Positions 1 to 8,308 of a DNA stretch of 64,000 bases are shown piece by piece. The stretch is from NCBI GenBank assembly GCA_050732935.1, contig JBOHRW010000137.1:1-64000 (forward strand). The letters run 5' to 3'. Made by a program: the position numbers and the translations under genes. Source of the DNA: DASRVA01 sp050732935 (GTDB taxonomy: Bacteria > Gemmatimonadota > Gemmatimonadetes > JACCXV01 > JAHWKZ01). Every line of letters begins with the position of its first letter. Position 1 is the first letter of the stretch. The notes below the pieces were generated by a model. That model saw nothing but the letters and a program-made list of their open reading frames with translations, made no database searches and was not told where the DNA came from.

Positions 1-1
1 C

Positions 2-1318
2 GACGGCCCCCTCGGTCGCGTCGGCGTGATCGGAGGCGGAATCGCCGGTCTGGCGGCGGCGCACTACCTGCTGGAGGCGGGGGCGAGCGTCGAGGTCTTC
101 GAGGCCGCTCCGGAGTTCGGCGGGCTCGGATCGACGTTTCGACACGACGGTCGATCTCTCGATCGCTTCTATCACGTCGTGCTTCCTTCCGACGACGCCC
201 TCCTCGCCCTCTGCGAGGATCTGGGCGTGCGGGACCGCTTCTACTGGCGCGACGCGTCGCTGGGGTTCCTGCACCGGCGGCGCCTGTACGCGCTGCGCGG
301 ACCGCTCGATCTGCTGCGCTTCGACGCGGCCGCGTTCTCCGACCGCATCCGGCTGGGGTTGACCGCCGTGTGGGCGTCGAGCTTCGCGCGGCCGGACCGC
401 CTGGATCGGCTCACCGCGCGGGAATGGCTCACCAAGCTCTCGGGGAAGCGGGCCTTCGACCGGTTCTGGCGACCGCTCCTGGAAGCCAAGTTCGGCGACG
501 CCTACCAGGAGATTCCCGCGCTCTGGTACTGGGCCAGCTTCCGTCGCGAGAAGGGGACGAAGAAGGAGGTCAAGGGCTACCCGCGCGGGGGCTATGGCGG
601 TCTCACCGAGGCCCTGGTCGGTTCGCTCGGGGCTCGCGGGGCCGTCCTAGAGGCAGGGACCGCGGTCGACCGGCTGGACCTCGAGGCCGACGGGCGAATC
701 GGCATCGACGTCGACGGCGGCACACGCCTCTTCGACCGGGTCGTCTCGACGGTGCCCTTCGCGACGCTCCGGCGAATCACCGCCGGCGGGATGGTCGGGG
801 CGGCGCTCAGCGAGGTCGACCATCCGATCGACTACCAGGGCGTCATCAACGTGGTTGTGCTCCTCCGGCGTTCGCTGTCGCCTTACTACTGGGTTCCGGT
901 CGTCGACAGCGGCGTCCCCTTTCAGGGGATCGTGGAGACGACCCGGGTGATCGATCTCGAGGACACGGGAGGGATGCATCTGGTCTATCTGCTGAACTAC
1001 GTGCATCGGACGGATCCCCTCTATGGACGCGACTCGGAGGAGCTGGCCGCGGAATACGTCGGCGCGCTGCGGGAGCTGTTCCCGGACCTCACCTCCGACG
1101 ATGTGCTCGGAACCCGCGTGTTCCGGGCGCCTTTCGTCGAGCCGATCTACACACCGGGCTACGGGGAGCGGAAGCCGCCGATCGAGCTGGTCCCGGGGCG
1201 CGTCTTCCTGGCGACCACGACGCAGATCTATCCCGAGGTGACCTCCTGGAACAGCTCCACCCGGCTCTCGAAGCGGGTCGTGAACGAGATGCGGCGAAGC
1301 GCGGAGGCGAGGGTGTGA
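2..1318 (+). CDS. FAD-dependent oxidoreductase of the amine oxidase / protoporphyrinogen oxidase-like superfamily (5' partial)
   Basis: The visible protein opens directly on a Rossmann FAD-binding fold: GxGxxG as IGGGIAGL, then a hydrophobic helix and strand ending VEVFEA, whose acidic residue should bind the ribose of FAD. Reading continues in frame upstream of the first possible start (GTG at 26) to the window edge, and the first beta strand (GRVGVIGG) would be cut by starting at 26, so the gene is probably truncated at its 5' end. Members of this superfamily, including UDP-galactopyranose mutase-like proteins, are common in exopolysaccharide loci, which fits the next five genes. Substrate unknown. 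Its stop overlaps the GTG of the deacetylase gene by 4 nt, so the two are translationally coupled. Confidence 0.75.
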   Translation, partial: DGPLGRVGVIGGGIAGLAAAHYLLEAGASVEVFEAAPEFGGLGSTFRHDGRSLDRFYHVVLPSDDALLALCEDLGVRDRFYWRDASLGFLHRRRLYALRGPLDLLRFDAAAFSDRIRLGLTAVWASSFARPDRLDRLTAREWLTKLSGKRAFDRFWRPLLEAKFGDAYQEIPALWYWASFRREKGTKKEVKGYPRGGYGGLTEALVGSLGARGAVLEAGTAVDRLDLEADGRIGIDVDGGTRLFDRVVSTVPFATLRRITAGGMVGAALSEVDHPIDYQGVINVVVLLRRSLSPYYWVPVVDSGVPFQGIVETTRVIDLEDTGGMHLVYLLNYVHRTDPLYGRDSEELAAEYVGALRELFPDLTSDDVLGTRVFRAPFVEPIYTPGYGERKPPIELVPGRVFLATTTQIYPEVTSWNSSTRLSKRVVNEMRRSAEARV

Positions 1319-2268
1319 CCGGGTGCGTGGAACGGCCGACGGTCGGCCTGTCGATCGACGTCGATTCGGTGGCCTCGCACCTGGAGGGATACGGGCACAG
1401 GCGTCCGCCGGACGATGGATCGGCCTACCTGAAGGCCGTCCCCCGCGCACTGGAAACCCTCGCCCGCGGCGCCGCCCGCGCCACGTTCTTCCTGATCGCC
1501 GAGGAGGCCCGTCGCCACCCCGAGACCGTCGATCGGATCGTCGCCGGGGGTCACGAGGTGGCGAGCCACTCGATGACGCACCGGCTCCCCTTCCGCGGTC
1601 TCGACGATGATTCCCTGCAAATCGAGGTCGCGGGGTCCCGGGCCGTGCTCGAAGACCTGGCCGGGGAGGAGGTCCTGGGCTTCCGGGCGCCGAGCTGGGA
1701 CGCCGACCCCGGGCTCCTCGCGCGTGTGGCCGCGGCGGGCTATGGGTACGACAGCTCCGCCTACCCGTCCGTTCTGCTGCCCCTTCTGCGAGCGTCGATC
1801 GCCCGGCGTGGCTCCCGCGAGAGGCCGCCGTCCCGGCGCGCGACGTGGGGCGCGATGCGCGGCCCGGCCGGGATCCATCTGCGCCGGTCGGGCGACGGCT
1901 GGATCATGGAAGTGCCGATGTGCACGACGCCCGGTCTCCGGCTCCCCTACTACCACACGCTCCGTTTCGTCGCCAGGGAGCCCGTTTTCAGGCTCGTCCG
2001 CCGCCTCGCCCACGCCCGCCGGGGGCCGGTGTGGTACCAGTTCCACGCCGTGGACTTCCTGGCTCTGCGGGCGGACGACCTCGACCCCCGCATCGCCTGC
2101 CACCCGGGGATGGAGCTCGACCTCGACGAGAAGATGACGTTGGCGGCCGAAGCGGTCGCGGCGCTGGCGGCACGCGGCCGCGTGGCGCCTCTGCGGGACC
2201 TTGTCGACGGGACGACGGCGCGGGGTCGAAGCCCCCGGGTCGCCCGAGAAGGAGTGCTTCATGATTGA
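1315..2268 (+). CDS. Polysaccharide deacetylase (NodB homology, carbohydrate esterase 4 family)
   Basis: A 317-residue protein with the NodB-type metal site: SIDVDS near the N terminus supplies the catalytic/metal Asp residues, HEVASHSMTH supplies the two zinc His residues, and GFRAPSWDAD is the downstream Arg motif. The family removes acetyl groups from N-acetylhexosamines in glycans. The GTG start at 1315 was chosen because it lies just before the first conserved strand and overlaps the upstream stop (GTGA). A longer reading frame beginning at 370 lies antiphase inside the FAD gene and is rejected. No signal peptide is visible, so it probably acts on a cytoplasmic or lipid-linked sugar in the glycan pathway encoded around it. 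Confidence 0.85.
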   Translation: MTGCVERPTVGLSIDVDSVASHLEGYGHRRPPDDGSAYLKAVPRALETLARGAARATFFLIAEEARRHPETVDRIVAGGHEVASHSMTHRLPFRGLDDDSLQIEVAGSRAVLEDLAGEEVLGFRAPSWDADPGLLARVAAAGYGYDSSAYPSVLLPLLRASIARRGSRERPPSRRATWGAMRGPAGIHLRRSGDGWIMEVPMCTTPGLRLPYYHTLRFVAREPVFRLVRRLAHARRGPVWYQFHAVDFLALRADDLDPRIACHPGMELDLDEKMTLAAEAVAALAARGRVAPLRDLVDGTTARGRSPRVAREGVLHD

Positions 2269-3499
2269 GCCCAGGCTGCCCACGGAGCGAGACGCCTCGG
2301 GGCGGAGCTTCGGCGAGGAGGAGCTCGCGCTGCTCAGCGAGGTGATCGAGTCGGGGATCCTGTTCGGCCCCAACGGGACCAAGGTCAAGCGGTTCGAGGA
2401 GGAGCTGCAAGGCCTCTTTGGAGTCCCCTGGGCGCGGGCGGTCTCTTCCGGGTCGGCCGCTGTCCATACGGCGCTGGCGGCGCTGGACATCGCGCCGGGG
2501 GACGAGGTCGTGACGACACCGATCACCGACATGGGCGCCATCTCCCCGATCCTCTTCCAGGGTGCGATCCCGGTCTTCGCCGACGTCGACCCCGATACCC
2601 TCAACGTGACGGCCGAGACGATCCGACGGCGGCTCAGCGAGCGAACCCGCGCCGTCGTCGTCACACACCTGTTCGGGAATCCGTGCCACATGGATCCCAT
2701 CCTGGAGCTGGCGCGGGAGCGCGGGGTCGCCGTCCTGGAGGACGCCGCCCAGGCGTACCTGGCCTCGTATCGGGGCCGGCTGACCGGCACGCTCGGGGAC
2801 ATCGCCGCCTTCAGCCTCCAGCAGACCAAGCACATCACGTGCGGCGAGGGAGGGTTCGTCCTGACGGCTTCCGAGGAACTCGCCGTCAGGGCGCGTGTCT
2901 GGGCCGACAAAGGGTGGAACTACGCGCCCGTCGATCCGGACCACGACTTCCTCGGGCTCAACTATCGGATGTCGGAGCTCCACGGAGCGGTGGCCCTGGC
3001 GCAGCTCCGGAAGATCGGTGGGATGGTCGAGCGACGGGTCGCGATGGGGGAGATGCTCGCTTCGCGGATCGCCGGCATCCCGGGCCTTCGATCTCTCCCG
3101 ACCACGCCGGGGGCCACGCAGACCTACTGGAGGTTCGTTCTGCTGGTGGATTCGGACATCCTTCCCGGCGGTCCCCCAGCCCTCGCCGACGAGCTCAAGT
3201 CCCTCGGGGTCTGGAGCACCCCCAACTACATCCGCGTGCCGGCGTTCATGTGCCGGCAATTCCGCGAGCGCGCGACGTTCCGTGACACCGGCCATCCGTT
3301 CACGTTGTATGGGGCCCGCTACCCGATCGAACGCTTGGAAGACTATCCGGGATGTCGCGAGGGTCTCTCGCGCGTACTCGTCCTGCCATGGACGGAGCGG
3401 CACGCCCCGCACCACGTGGAGCTCCTGGCCGAGCGTCTGTCTGAGGCCACGGACCGGCTCGTGAAACTGGCGTCGGAGCCGCGGACGGTCGGCGCATGA
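2261..3499 (+). CDS. DegT/DnrJ/EryC1/StrS-family PLP-dependent sugar aminotransferase
   Basis: A 412-residue protein with the hallmarks of nucleotide-sugar aminotransferases: a PLP-binding Asp in EDAAQA, and Lys190 in QQTKHITCGEGG, which should form the Schiff base with PLP. These enzymes convert ketosugar nucleotides to amino sugars using glutamate or glutamine. The ATG at 2261 sits after GGAG and overlaps the deacetylase stop by 8 nt. The neighbouring deacetylase, Gfo/Idh oxidoreductase and epimerase support a role in making an amino-sugar building block for surface glycan. Exact sugar substrate cannot be told from sequence. Confidence 0.88.
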   Translation: MIEPRLPTERDASGRSFGEEELALLSEVIESGILFGPNGTKVKRFEEELQGLFGVPWARAVSSGSAAVHTALAALDIAPGDEVVTTPITDMGAISPILFQGAIPVFADVDPDTLNVTAETIRRRLSERTRAVVVTHLFGNPCHMDPILELARERGVAVLEDAAQAYLASYRGRLTGTLGDIAAFSLQQTKHITCGEGGFVLTASEELAVRARVWADKGWNYAPVDPDHDFLGLNYRMSELHGAVALAQLRKIGGMVERRVAMGEMLASRIAGIPGLRSLPTTPGATQTYWRFVLLVDSDILPGGPPALADELKSLGVWSTPNYIRVPAFMCRQFRERATFRDTGHPFTLYGARYPIERLEDYPGCREGLSRVLVLPWTERHAPHHVELLAERLSEATDRLVKLASEPRTVGA

Positions 3500-4254
3500 G
3501 CAAGCGCCCGAGGGTCGCCGTCGTCATCCCGATGCGCGACGAGCGAGTGGCCGTCGCGCCGCTGTTCCAGAAGCTGGAAGCGCTCCTCGTCGAGATGCCG
3601 GGTGCCCGGGTGGTGGTGGTGGATGGCGGATCGACGGACGGGACCCGCGACGAGGTGCGCCGCCAGGCGGTCGGTTTCTCCGTCGAGATCCTGGAGCTCG
3701 GGGACGGGCTTGGCCTCGGGGATGCGCTGGAGGCCGGGCTCCGGCACGTCCTGGAGGAGAGCGACGCGGTGGTCACCCTGGACGGCGACGACTCGCACGA
3801 CCCGCGCGTGATCCCGTCCCTCGTCGCACGGCTCGATGAGGGGTACGACGTCATCGTCGCGTCGCGTTTCGCGGAAGGTGGTGCCGAGGTGGGCGTGGCC
3901 CCCCATCGCCGGGCTCTGAGCCACGTGGCCAGCGCCGTTCTCCGCGGCCTTTTTCCGATGGGCGAGGTGCGGGACTATTCGAGCGGCTTCCGGGCCTACC
4001 GGACCGAGGCCTTGCGCGCGGTCGCCCGTGACGGCCGGCTGGTGGGAGAGAGGGGTTTCTCGTGCATGCTGGACCTCCTCCTGCGTCTCCGGGCGCGGGG
4101 GTGCGCCGCGGCCGAGGTCCCGCTCGTGCTCCGCTACGACCTCAAGGCGAGCGCGAGCAAGATGGACGTTCCGAGGACTGTGATCCGGTACCTGGTCCTG
4201 ATCGCGTGCAACTGGCGTCCGATCCGCGCGAGCGCGGAGGGGAGCGCCCGATGA
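3496..4254 (+). CDS. Glycosyltransferase family 2 (dolichyl-phosphate mannosyltransferase-like)
   Basis: A 252-residue GT-A fold enzyme. The N terminus (VAVVIPMRDE) and the strand VVVVDGGSTDGT are the nucleotide-binding part, and VVTLDGDDSHDP carries the metal-binding DxD. The closing part lacks the two to four membrane helices of bactoprenyl glucosyltransferases, so the enzyme is probably cytoplasmic or peripheral. It likely transfers an activated sugar to a polyprenyl phosphate or a growing glycan. ATG overlaps the aminotransferase stop by 4 nt. Confidence 0.82.
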   Translation: MSKRPRVAVVIPMRDERVAVAPLFQKLEALLVEMPGARVVVVDGGSTDGTRDEVRRQAVGFSVEILELGDGLGLGDALEAGLRHVLEESDAVVTLDGDDSHDPRVIPSLVARLDEGYDVIVASRFAEGGAEVGVAPHRRALSHVASAVLRGLFPMGEVRDYSSGFRAYRTEALRAVARDGRLVGERGFSCMLDLLLRLRARGCAAAEVPLVLRYDLKASASKMDVPRTVIRYLVLIACNWRPIRASAEGSAR

Positions 4255-5255
4255 TCCGCTTCGCGATCGTCGGTCATGGGAGGATCGCCGCCCAGCACGC
4301 GGCCGCGATCGAGGCGACCGACGAGGCCTGCCTGGTCGCGGTGGCGGATCCGGACGCCCTGGCCCGCCGGTCGGCCGAGGAGCGGTGGAACTGCCGGAGC
4401 CACGCCAGCATCGACCGGCTGCTGGCCGAGGAGGAGATCGACGCCGCGATCGTCTGTACGCCTCCAGCGCTGCACCTTCCGCACGTCGAGCGTCTTCTCT
4501 TCACCGGGCAGCACGTCCTCTGCGAGAAGCCGCTCGCTCCCACGTCCAGGGCCGCCCGCGCCATGGTTCAGCGGGCCGGCGCGGCGGGCCGGACGCTCAT
4601 GGCTTCGACCAAGTTTTGCTTCGTGCCGGATCTTCACGAAGCGCGCCGGCGGGTCGAGGGTGGCGAGATCGGCAGGCCGCTGGCCTGCGAGGTCGCTTTC
4701 TGCGCGCCGGTCGCCGTGGCGGGCGGCTGGATGCTTCGGCCGGAGCTTTCAGGTGGCGGCGTCGTGATGGACAACGGGCCGCACGCCTTCGACGTCCTCG
4801 CGACCGCTCTCGGCGCCGACCCGGTCGTCCTCTCGGCGGCCTTCGGGCCGCGGGTCGCCAGCCCCAGCGTGGAGGACGCGGCGGAGATCCAGATCCGGAT
4901 CGGGGAGGGGATCGTGGGCCGGATCGCCCTGTCCTGGTCCCATTTCACCAAGGACCTGGACTACTTCGTGATCCACGGCACCGACGGAACGATCCGGGTC
5001 GGATGGCCCGGAAGCCAGATCCGGCGGCACGGGGACCGCGAATGGGTCCCTTTTGGATCGGGGTACGACAAGACGCGCGAGTTCGCGTCGCAGCTGCAGG
5101 ATTTCCTGAGCGTGCTGCGTGGCGGCCGGCCGTCGGTCCCGCCCGAGCAGGCGGTGAAGACGGTCGAGTTCGTGGAGGGGGTCTACCGGGCCGAGGACTG
5201 GGCGGCTGGTCTCGCCGGCGACGCGGACCCGCGCGCGGGGACGCTGCCGCGGTAA
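4251..5255 (+). CDS. Gfo/Idh/MocA-family NAD(P)-dependent sugar oxidoreductase
   Basis: A 334-residue protein with an N-terminal Rossmann domain (FAIVGHGRIAAQHA) and the family signature EKP (CEKPLAP, about residue 91), followed by the alpha/beta C-terminal domain. The family oxidises or reduces sugar hydroxyls, including UDP-N-acetylhexosamines, and often acts just before DegT-type aminotransferases, which is the arrangement here. Start is ATG 4251, overlapping the glycosyltransferase stop (ATGA). Its last 73 nt overlap the 3' end of the convergent minus-strand membrane glycosyltransferase. Confidence 0.87.
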   Translation: MIRFAIVGHGRIAAQHAAAIEATDEACLVAVADPDALARRSAEERWNCRSHASIDRLLAEEEIDAAIVCTPPALHLPHVERLLFTGQHVLCEKPLAPTSRAARAMVQRAGAAGRTLMASTKFCFVPDLHEARRRVEGGEIGRPLACEVAFCAPVAVAGGWMLRPELSGGGVVMDNGPHAFDVLATALGADPVVLSAAFGPRVASPSVEDAAEIQIRIGEGIVGRIALSWSHFTKDLDYFVIHGTDGTIRVGWPGSQIRRHGDREWVPFGSGYDKTREFASQLQDFLSVLRGGRPSVPPEQAVKTVEFVEGVYRAEDWAAGLAGDADPRAGTLPR

Positions 5256-6706
5256 AGGACGATGCCGGCGAAACGGGCCACGGGTTCGAGGCCGTGACGC
5301 CGCTCGAGAGCGGCCCGGACGGCGCCGTCCCGATCCCCGTGGAAGGCCCGGGTATACGCGAGCCAGTATGAATCTCCGCCCCGGACCCGGGACTCGAGGG
5401 TGCCGAGGGCGGTCTCGATCCTCTCCTCGCGCGGACCCCGCGGTATCGGCTGGACTTCCCGATCCCTCCCGACATAGTAGGCGATCGGTCGGGACATGTA
5501 CGCGGCGAGCGTGAAGACCGGCGCATCGTCATCGGCGTGACTCCGGAGCCAGGCCGCGGCCGCGCGGGCGTCCTCGTTCCGGTAACGCTCCTCCGTACGC
5601 CGGTTCCACGTCCCCAGGCCGGACATGCCCAGTACGATCGCCAGGGCGACCGCGACGGGCGCCCTGCGCCAGCAGGTGGCGACCGCCCCGAGCCACACGG
5701 CCATCGGGATCGCGATCCAGATGACGTACCGCACATTGTAGCCGACGTGAGCGACCGTCCCGAGGAGGCCGACCAGGACCACCGGAAGCGCGATGAAGAG
5801 GGCCAGGTCACGCGCCCGCTCGCGCCCGAGGACGGCGGCGCCCCGGTACGCCAGGATCGCCACCGCCGGCAACAGCGCTGCGAGCCAGGGCAGGAACCCG
5901 CGCAGCGCCTCGACAAGGCCGAACGTGTGAAGCTCGCGCAGCGACGGGCCGATCGAGTAGCCGGTCAGGATGGAGACGAAGGTGTAGCCGAGCGCCCCGA
6001 CGTCGAAGGCGACGATGTTCGCGTAGTCGGCCTGGAGCTGGAAGTCGGCGCGTAAGAGGAAGACGAGGGGCACGCAGGCCGCGGCGATCGCCGCGTGGGC
6101 GGCCGCCGGTCGCGCGAGACCCTTCCCGAGCCCGCGGTGGAGCAGGATCACGAGGGCCCCGGGGAGGAGCACGAACAGGAAGTAGTAGTGGGCGTACATG
6201 CCGGCTGCCCCGGCCGCGGCGTACATCGCCCAGTCGCGGCGGACGTCGCCATCCAGGGCGCGGAACAGGAGCCAGATCGCGAGCGACGCCAGCAGGATGA
6301 CCAGCATGTAGGCGCGCGCTTCCTGGGAGTACCAGATGTGGACCGGCGAGATCGCGACAAAGGCCGCGGTTCCGAGGCCGATCGTGACACCGCCGAGGCG
6401 CCGCCCGAGACGCCAGACGACCAGGATCGAGGCGACGCCGAGGAGCCATGAGAGCCAGCGCGCCGACTCGGCGCCCCCCCAGGCGCCCAGCCAGCCGTGC
6501 AAAAGGAGGTTGTAGAGGGGGGGGAACCCGTCCGCGGCGGTGACGATCTTCGACAGCGGACCGGCCGCCATATCGATCTCGTAGAGCTCGTCGCTGGTCA
6601 GGCTCTGGGCGGTGAGACCCCAGGCCCGAAGGATCGCCCCGACGGCCACGATCGCGACCCCCAGCGCCCCCTCGTGCCTGCCACAGAACGCCCCGCGCCC
6701 GGGCAT
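5183..6706 (-). CDS. Polytopic membrane glycosyltransferase (GT39/PMT-ArnT-like, GT-C fold)
   Basis: A 507-residue membrane protein with about ten hydrophobic segments. The first extracytoplasmic loop carries the acidic pair SDELYEID, the position of the catalytic Asp/Glu in GT-C enzymes such as PMT and ArnT. WYSQEARAY follows in the third loop, a motif of the bacterial dolichyl-phosphate-mannose-mannosyltransferase family. It should transfer a sugar from a polyprenyl-phosphate donor at the outer face of the inner membrane. It is transcribed against the glycan operon and overlaps its last gene by 73 nt. Start ATG 6706 is close behind GGGGAG; a start a few codons in is possible. Confidence 0.8.
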   Translation of the reverse strand: MPGRGAFCGRHEGALGVAIVAVGAILRAWGLTAQSLTSDELYEIDMAAGPLSKIVTAADGFPPLYNLLLHGWLGAWGGAESARWLSWLLGVASILVVWRLGRRLGGVTIGLGTAAFVAISPVHIWYSQEARAYMLVILLASLAIWLLFRALDGDVRRDWAMYAAAGAAGMYAHYYFLFVLLPGALVILLHRGLGKGLARPAAAHAAIAAACVPLVFLLRADFQLQADYANIVAFDVGALGYTFVSILTGYSIGPSLRELHTFGLVEALRGFLPWLAALLPAVAILAYRGAAVLGRERARDLALFIALPVVLVGLLGTVAHVGYNVRYVIWIAIPMAVWLGAVATCWRRAPVAVALAIVLGMSGLGTWNRRTEERYRNEDARAAAAWLRSHADDDAPVFTLAAYMSRPIAYYVGRDREVQPIPRGPREERIETALGTLESRVRGGDSYWLAYTRAFHGDRDGAVRAALERRHGLEPVARFAGIVLYRGSVPARGSASPARPAAQSSAR

Positions 6707-6801
6707 CTCCCCACGGCCTCCTTCTTGCTAAAAAGTGATCCCTGCCGGAAGCCGAAGATTCGGCTCGGGGTGGAGCTGACTGCAAGCGTGAGGCCGCGGG
6801 A
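6707..6801. other. Divergent intergenic region with short palindrome
   Basis: The 95-nt spacer between the minus-strand membrane glycosyltransferase and the epimerase must hold promoters for both. It contains a 16-nt palindrome, AGCCGAAGATTCGGCT at 6751-6766, with no T tract beside it, so it looks more like an operator or leader hairpin than a terminator. I cannot place convincing -35/-10 pairs. Confidence 0.3.
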
Positions 6802-8031
6802 ATGGAGAACGAGCGAAAGAGCGAGGAGTCGTTCCGGGTCGTGCTCGGATTCGGTACGCGCCCCGAGGCGATCAAGCTCGCGCCCGTCTATCACGAACTC
6901 GCGGCCGTGCCACGCATCGACCCCGTGATCCTGGTCACCGGGCAGCATCAGGAGCAACTCGATCAGGCGCTGGACGTGTTCGGAATCCGAGCCACGGCCA
7001 ATCTTCGCGTCATGACGGAGCGCCAGAGGCTCCCGGAGCTCGTGCAGCGGATTCTCCCCGAAGCCGCTCGACATCTTCGTGAGATAAAAGCCGATTACGT
7101 GCTCGTGCAGGGAGACACGCTCTCCACCTTCGCGATCGCATGGGCCGCTTTCCTGGAGCGCATCCCCGTGGGTCACGTGGAGGCCGGGTTGAGAACCGGT
7201 CTGATCGAAGAACCTTTCCCTGAAGAGGCCAACCGCCGACTCACCGCCGTGCTGGCGGACATGCATTTCGCTCCGACCCCACTCGCCCGGCTGAACCTGA
7301 TCGAAGAGGGCGTCGATTCGCATCACATCCTCGTGACGGGACAGACGGGTGTCGACGCGCTCCTTCGAGCGATGCGCAAAGGGCGGCTCCCGGCAGGGAT
7401 GCGCCCGGGGCCGTACGTCACCGTCACCCTGCATCGTCGCGAGAACTGGCCCCGGCTGCGGCAGCTGGCGCGGATCGTCCGGCTCACCGCGGAGCGTCAC
7501 CCGGGACACACCTACGTCTTTCCGCTCCACCGTAACCCGCTCGTCCGGGAAGAGGTCGTGCCCGAGCTCGCCAATCTTCCGAACGTCGTCCTGACGGATC
7601 CGCTCGATTATGGTGCCATGATCGCCCTGCTATCGCGAAGCGACCTGGTGCTCACGGACTCCGGGGGTCTCCAGGAGGAGGGAACCACGCTGGGCGTTCC
7701 CGTAGTGGTGCTTCGCGAGACGACGGAGCGTCCCGAGGGCGTAGGCAGCGGACAGCTGATCGTCGCGGGCTACGATCCGGACCAGGTTCTCGCGTCCATC
7801 GAGACCGCTCTCGGAAGACGGTGCGTCAGGAGACCCGCCCTGGAGCACAACCCCTACGGGGACGGACGGGCTTCGAATCGCGTGGCGCGGGGCGTCGGAT
7901 GGCGCCTGGGCCTCGGCGGTCGACCGCGTGACTGGAAGGGCGCCACGCAGCCCAAGAGCGCAGACCAGGGATCTCCGACCCGACGCGGCGCGGTCCCGGC
8001 TCCCGTCCCCGCGCAGCGACGATCCCGTTGA
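6802..8031 (+). CDS. wecB: UDP-N-acetylglucosamine 2-epimerase (non-hydrolysing)
   Basis: It interconverts UDP-GlcNAc and UDP-ManNAc for surface glycan. All family motifs are present: FGTRPEAIKLAP, TGQHQEQ, VQGDT, HVEAGLRT, EEPFPEEANRR, TLHRRENW, TDSGGLQEEG and TERPEG. The homologous part ends at NPYGDGRAS, where most relatives stop within about ten residues. Here the frame runs on for about 45 Arg/Pro/Gly-rich residues, so the protein is 409 residues instead of about 370. The tail may be a genuine extension or the result of a frameshift. It closes the glycan block and ends where the infC promoter begins. Confidence 0.9.
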   Translation: MENERKSEESFRVVLGFGTRPEAIKLAPVYHELAAVPRIDPVILVTGQHQEQLDQALDVFGIRATANLRVMTERQRLPELVQRILPEAARHLREIKADYVLVQGDTLSTFAIAWAAFLERIPVGHVEAGLRTGLIEEPFPEEANRRLTAVLADMHFAPTPLARLNLIEEGVDSHHILVTGQTGVDALLRAMRKGRLPAGMRPGPYVTVTLHRRENWPRLRQLARIVRLTAERHPGHTYVFPLHRNPLVREEVVPELANLPNVVLTDPLDYGAMIALLSRSDLVLTDSGGLQEEGTTLGVPVVVLRETTERPEGVGSGQLIVAGYDPDQVLASIETALGRRCVRRPALEHNPYGDGRASNRVARGVGWRLGLGGRPRDWKGATQPKSADQGSPTRRGAVPAPVPAQRRSR

Positions 8032-8056
8032 CCCGGCAGCGCGCAACGCGTTACAT
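8028..8056 (+). promoter_or_regulatory. Sigma-70-type promoter for the infC operon
   Basis: TTGACC (8028-8033), 17-nt spacer, TTACAT (8051-8056). It lies at the 3' end of the epimerase gene and gives a predicted start near 8063, leaving an mRNA leader of about 245 nt before infC. Confidence 0.55.
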
Positions 8057-8207
8057 TCTTCTCCCATCGCTTTCATGTGGGTGGTAGGTTCGACAGAAGA
8101 AGCAGAAGCCCCGGGCTTCTCGCCTGACGGACGCACGAAGCTGTCCGCGGGTATCCAGGCGCGACGCCGACGCTGCCGCAGGCAGCCGCCGGCGCGGCGC
8201 TTTTTGG

Positions 8208-8245
8208 GGCGAGTCCCCGCGAACCGCGGGTAGCTCGCCTTTTTT
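8208..8245 (+). terminator. Intrinsic terminator within the infC leader
   Basis: Stem GGCGAG/CTCGCC plus CCCGCG/CGCGGG with an AAC loop, followed by six T residues at 8240-8245. It lies 63 nt upstream of the infC start, so it is more likely an attenuator than the end of the epimerase transcript. Confidence 0.6.
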
Positions 8246-8296
8246 GTGATCGGTGACCGGTGCCCCGGTAGCGGCGCCGGCGCCACCAATCCGAGC

Positions 8297-8304
8297 AAGG
8301 AGGT
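8297..8304 (+). promoter_or_regulatory. Strong Shine-Dalgarno site that fixes the infC start
   Basis: AAGGAGGT at 8297-8304 with five nt between GGAGG and ATC 8309. The in-frame GTG at 8246 lies upstream of this site, inside the terminator region, and is therefore not the start. Confidence 0.75.
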
Positions 8305-8308
8305 TTGC

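Larger units (their letters stand above)
8063..8308 (+). promoter_or_regulatory. Structured infC leader with tandem terminator-like hairpins (candidate attenuator)
   Basis: The leader holds a small hairpin (AGAAGC/GCTTCT, 8104-8120), a long GC-rich hairpin across 8161-8200 followed by T5 (8201-8205), and a second hairpin 8208-8239 (GGCGAG/CTCGCC outer stem, CCCGCG/CGCGGG inner stem) followed by T6 (8240-8245). The sequence CTCGCC occurs twice, at 8119-8124 and 8234-8239, so GGCGAG at 8208-8213 could pair with the upstream copy instead and break the second terminator. IF3-L35-L20 operons in several phyla are autoregulated by L20 binding the leader; use of that mechanism here is inference. Confidence 0.55.

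Noticed and set aside
370..1314. Upstream extension of the polysaccharide deacetylase frame
   Set aside because: It is Arg/Pro/Gly-rich, out of phase inside the conserved FAD gene, and has no family resemblance.
8246..8308. GTG start for infC giving 21 more residues
   Set aside because: It lies upstream of the AAGGAGGT site and next to the terminator T tract; the extra residues are not part of IF3.
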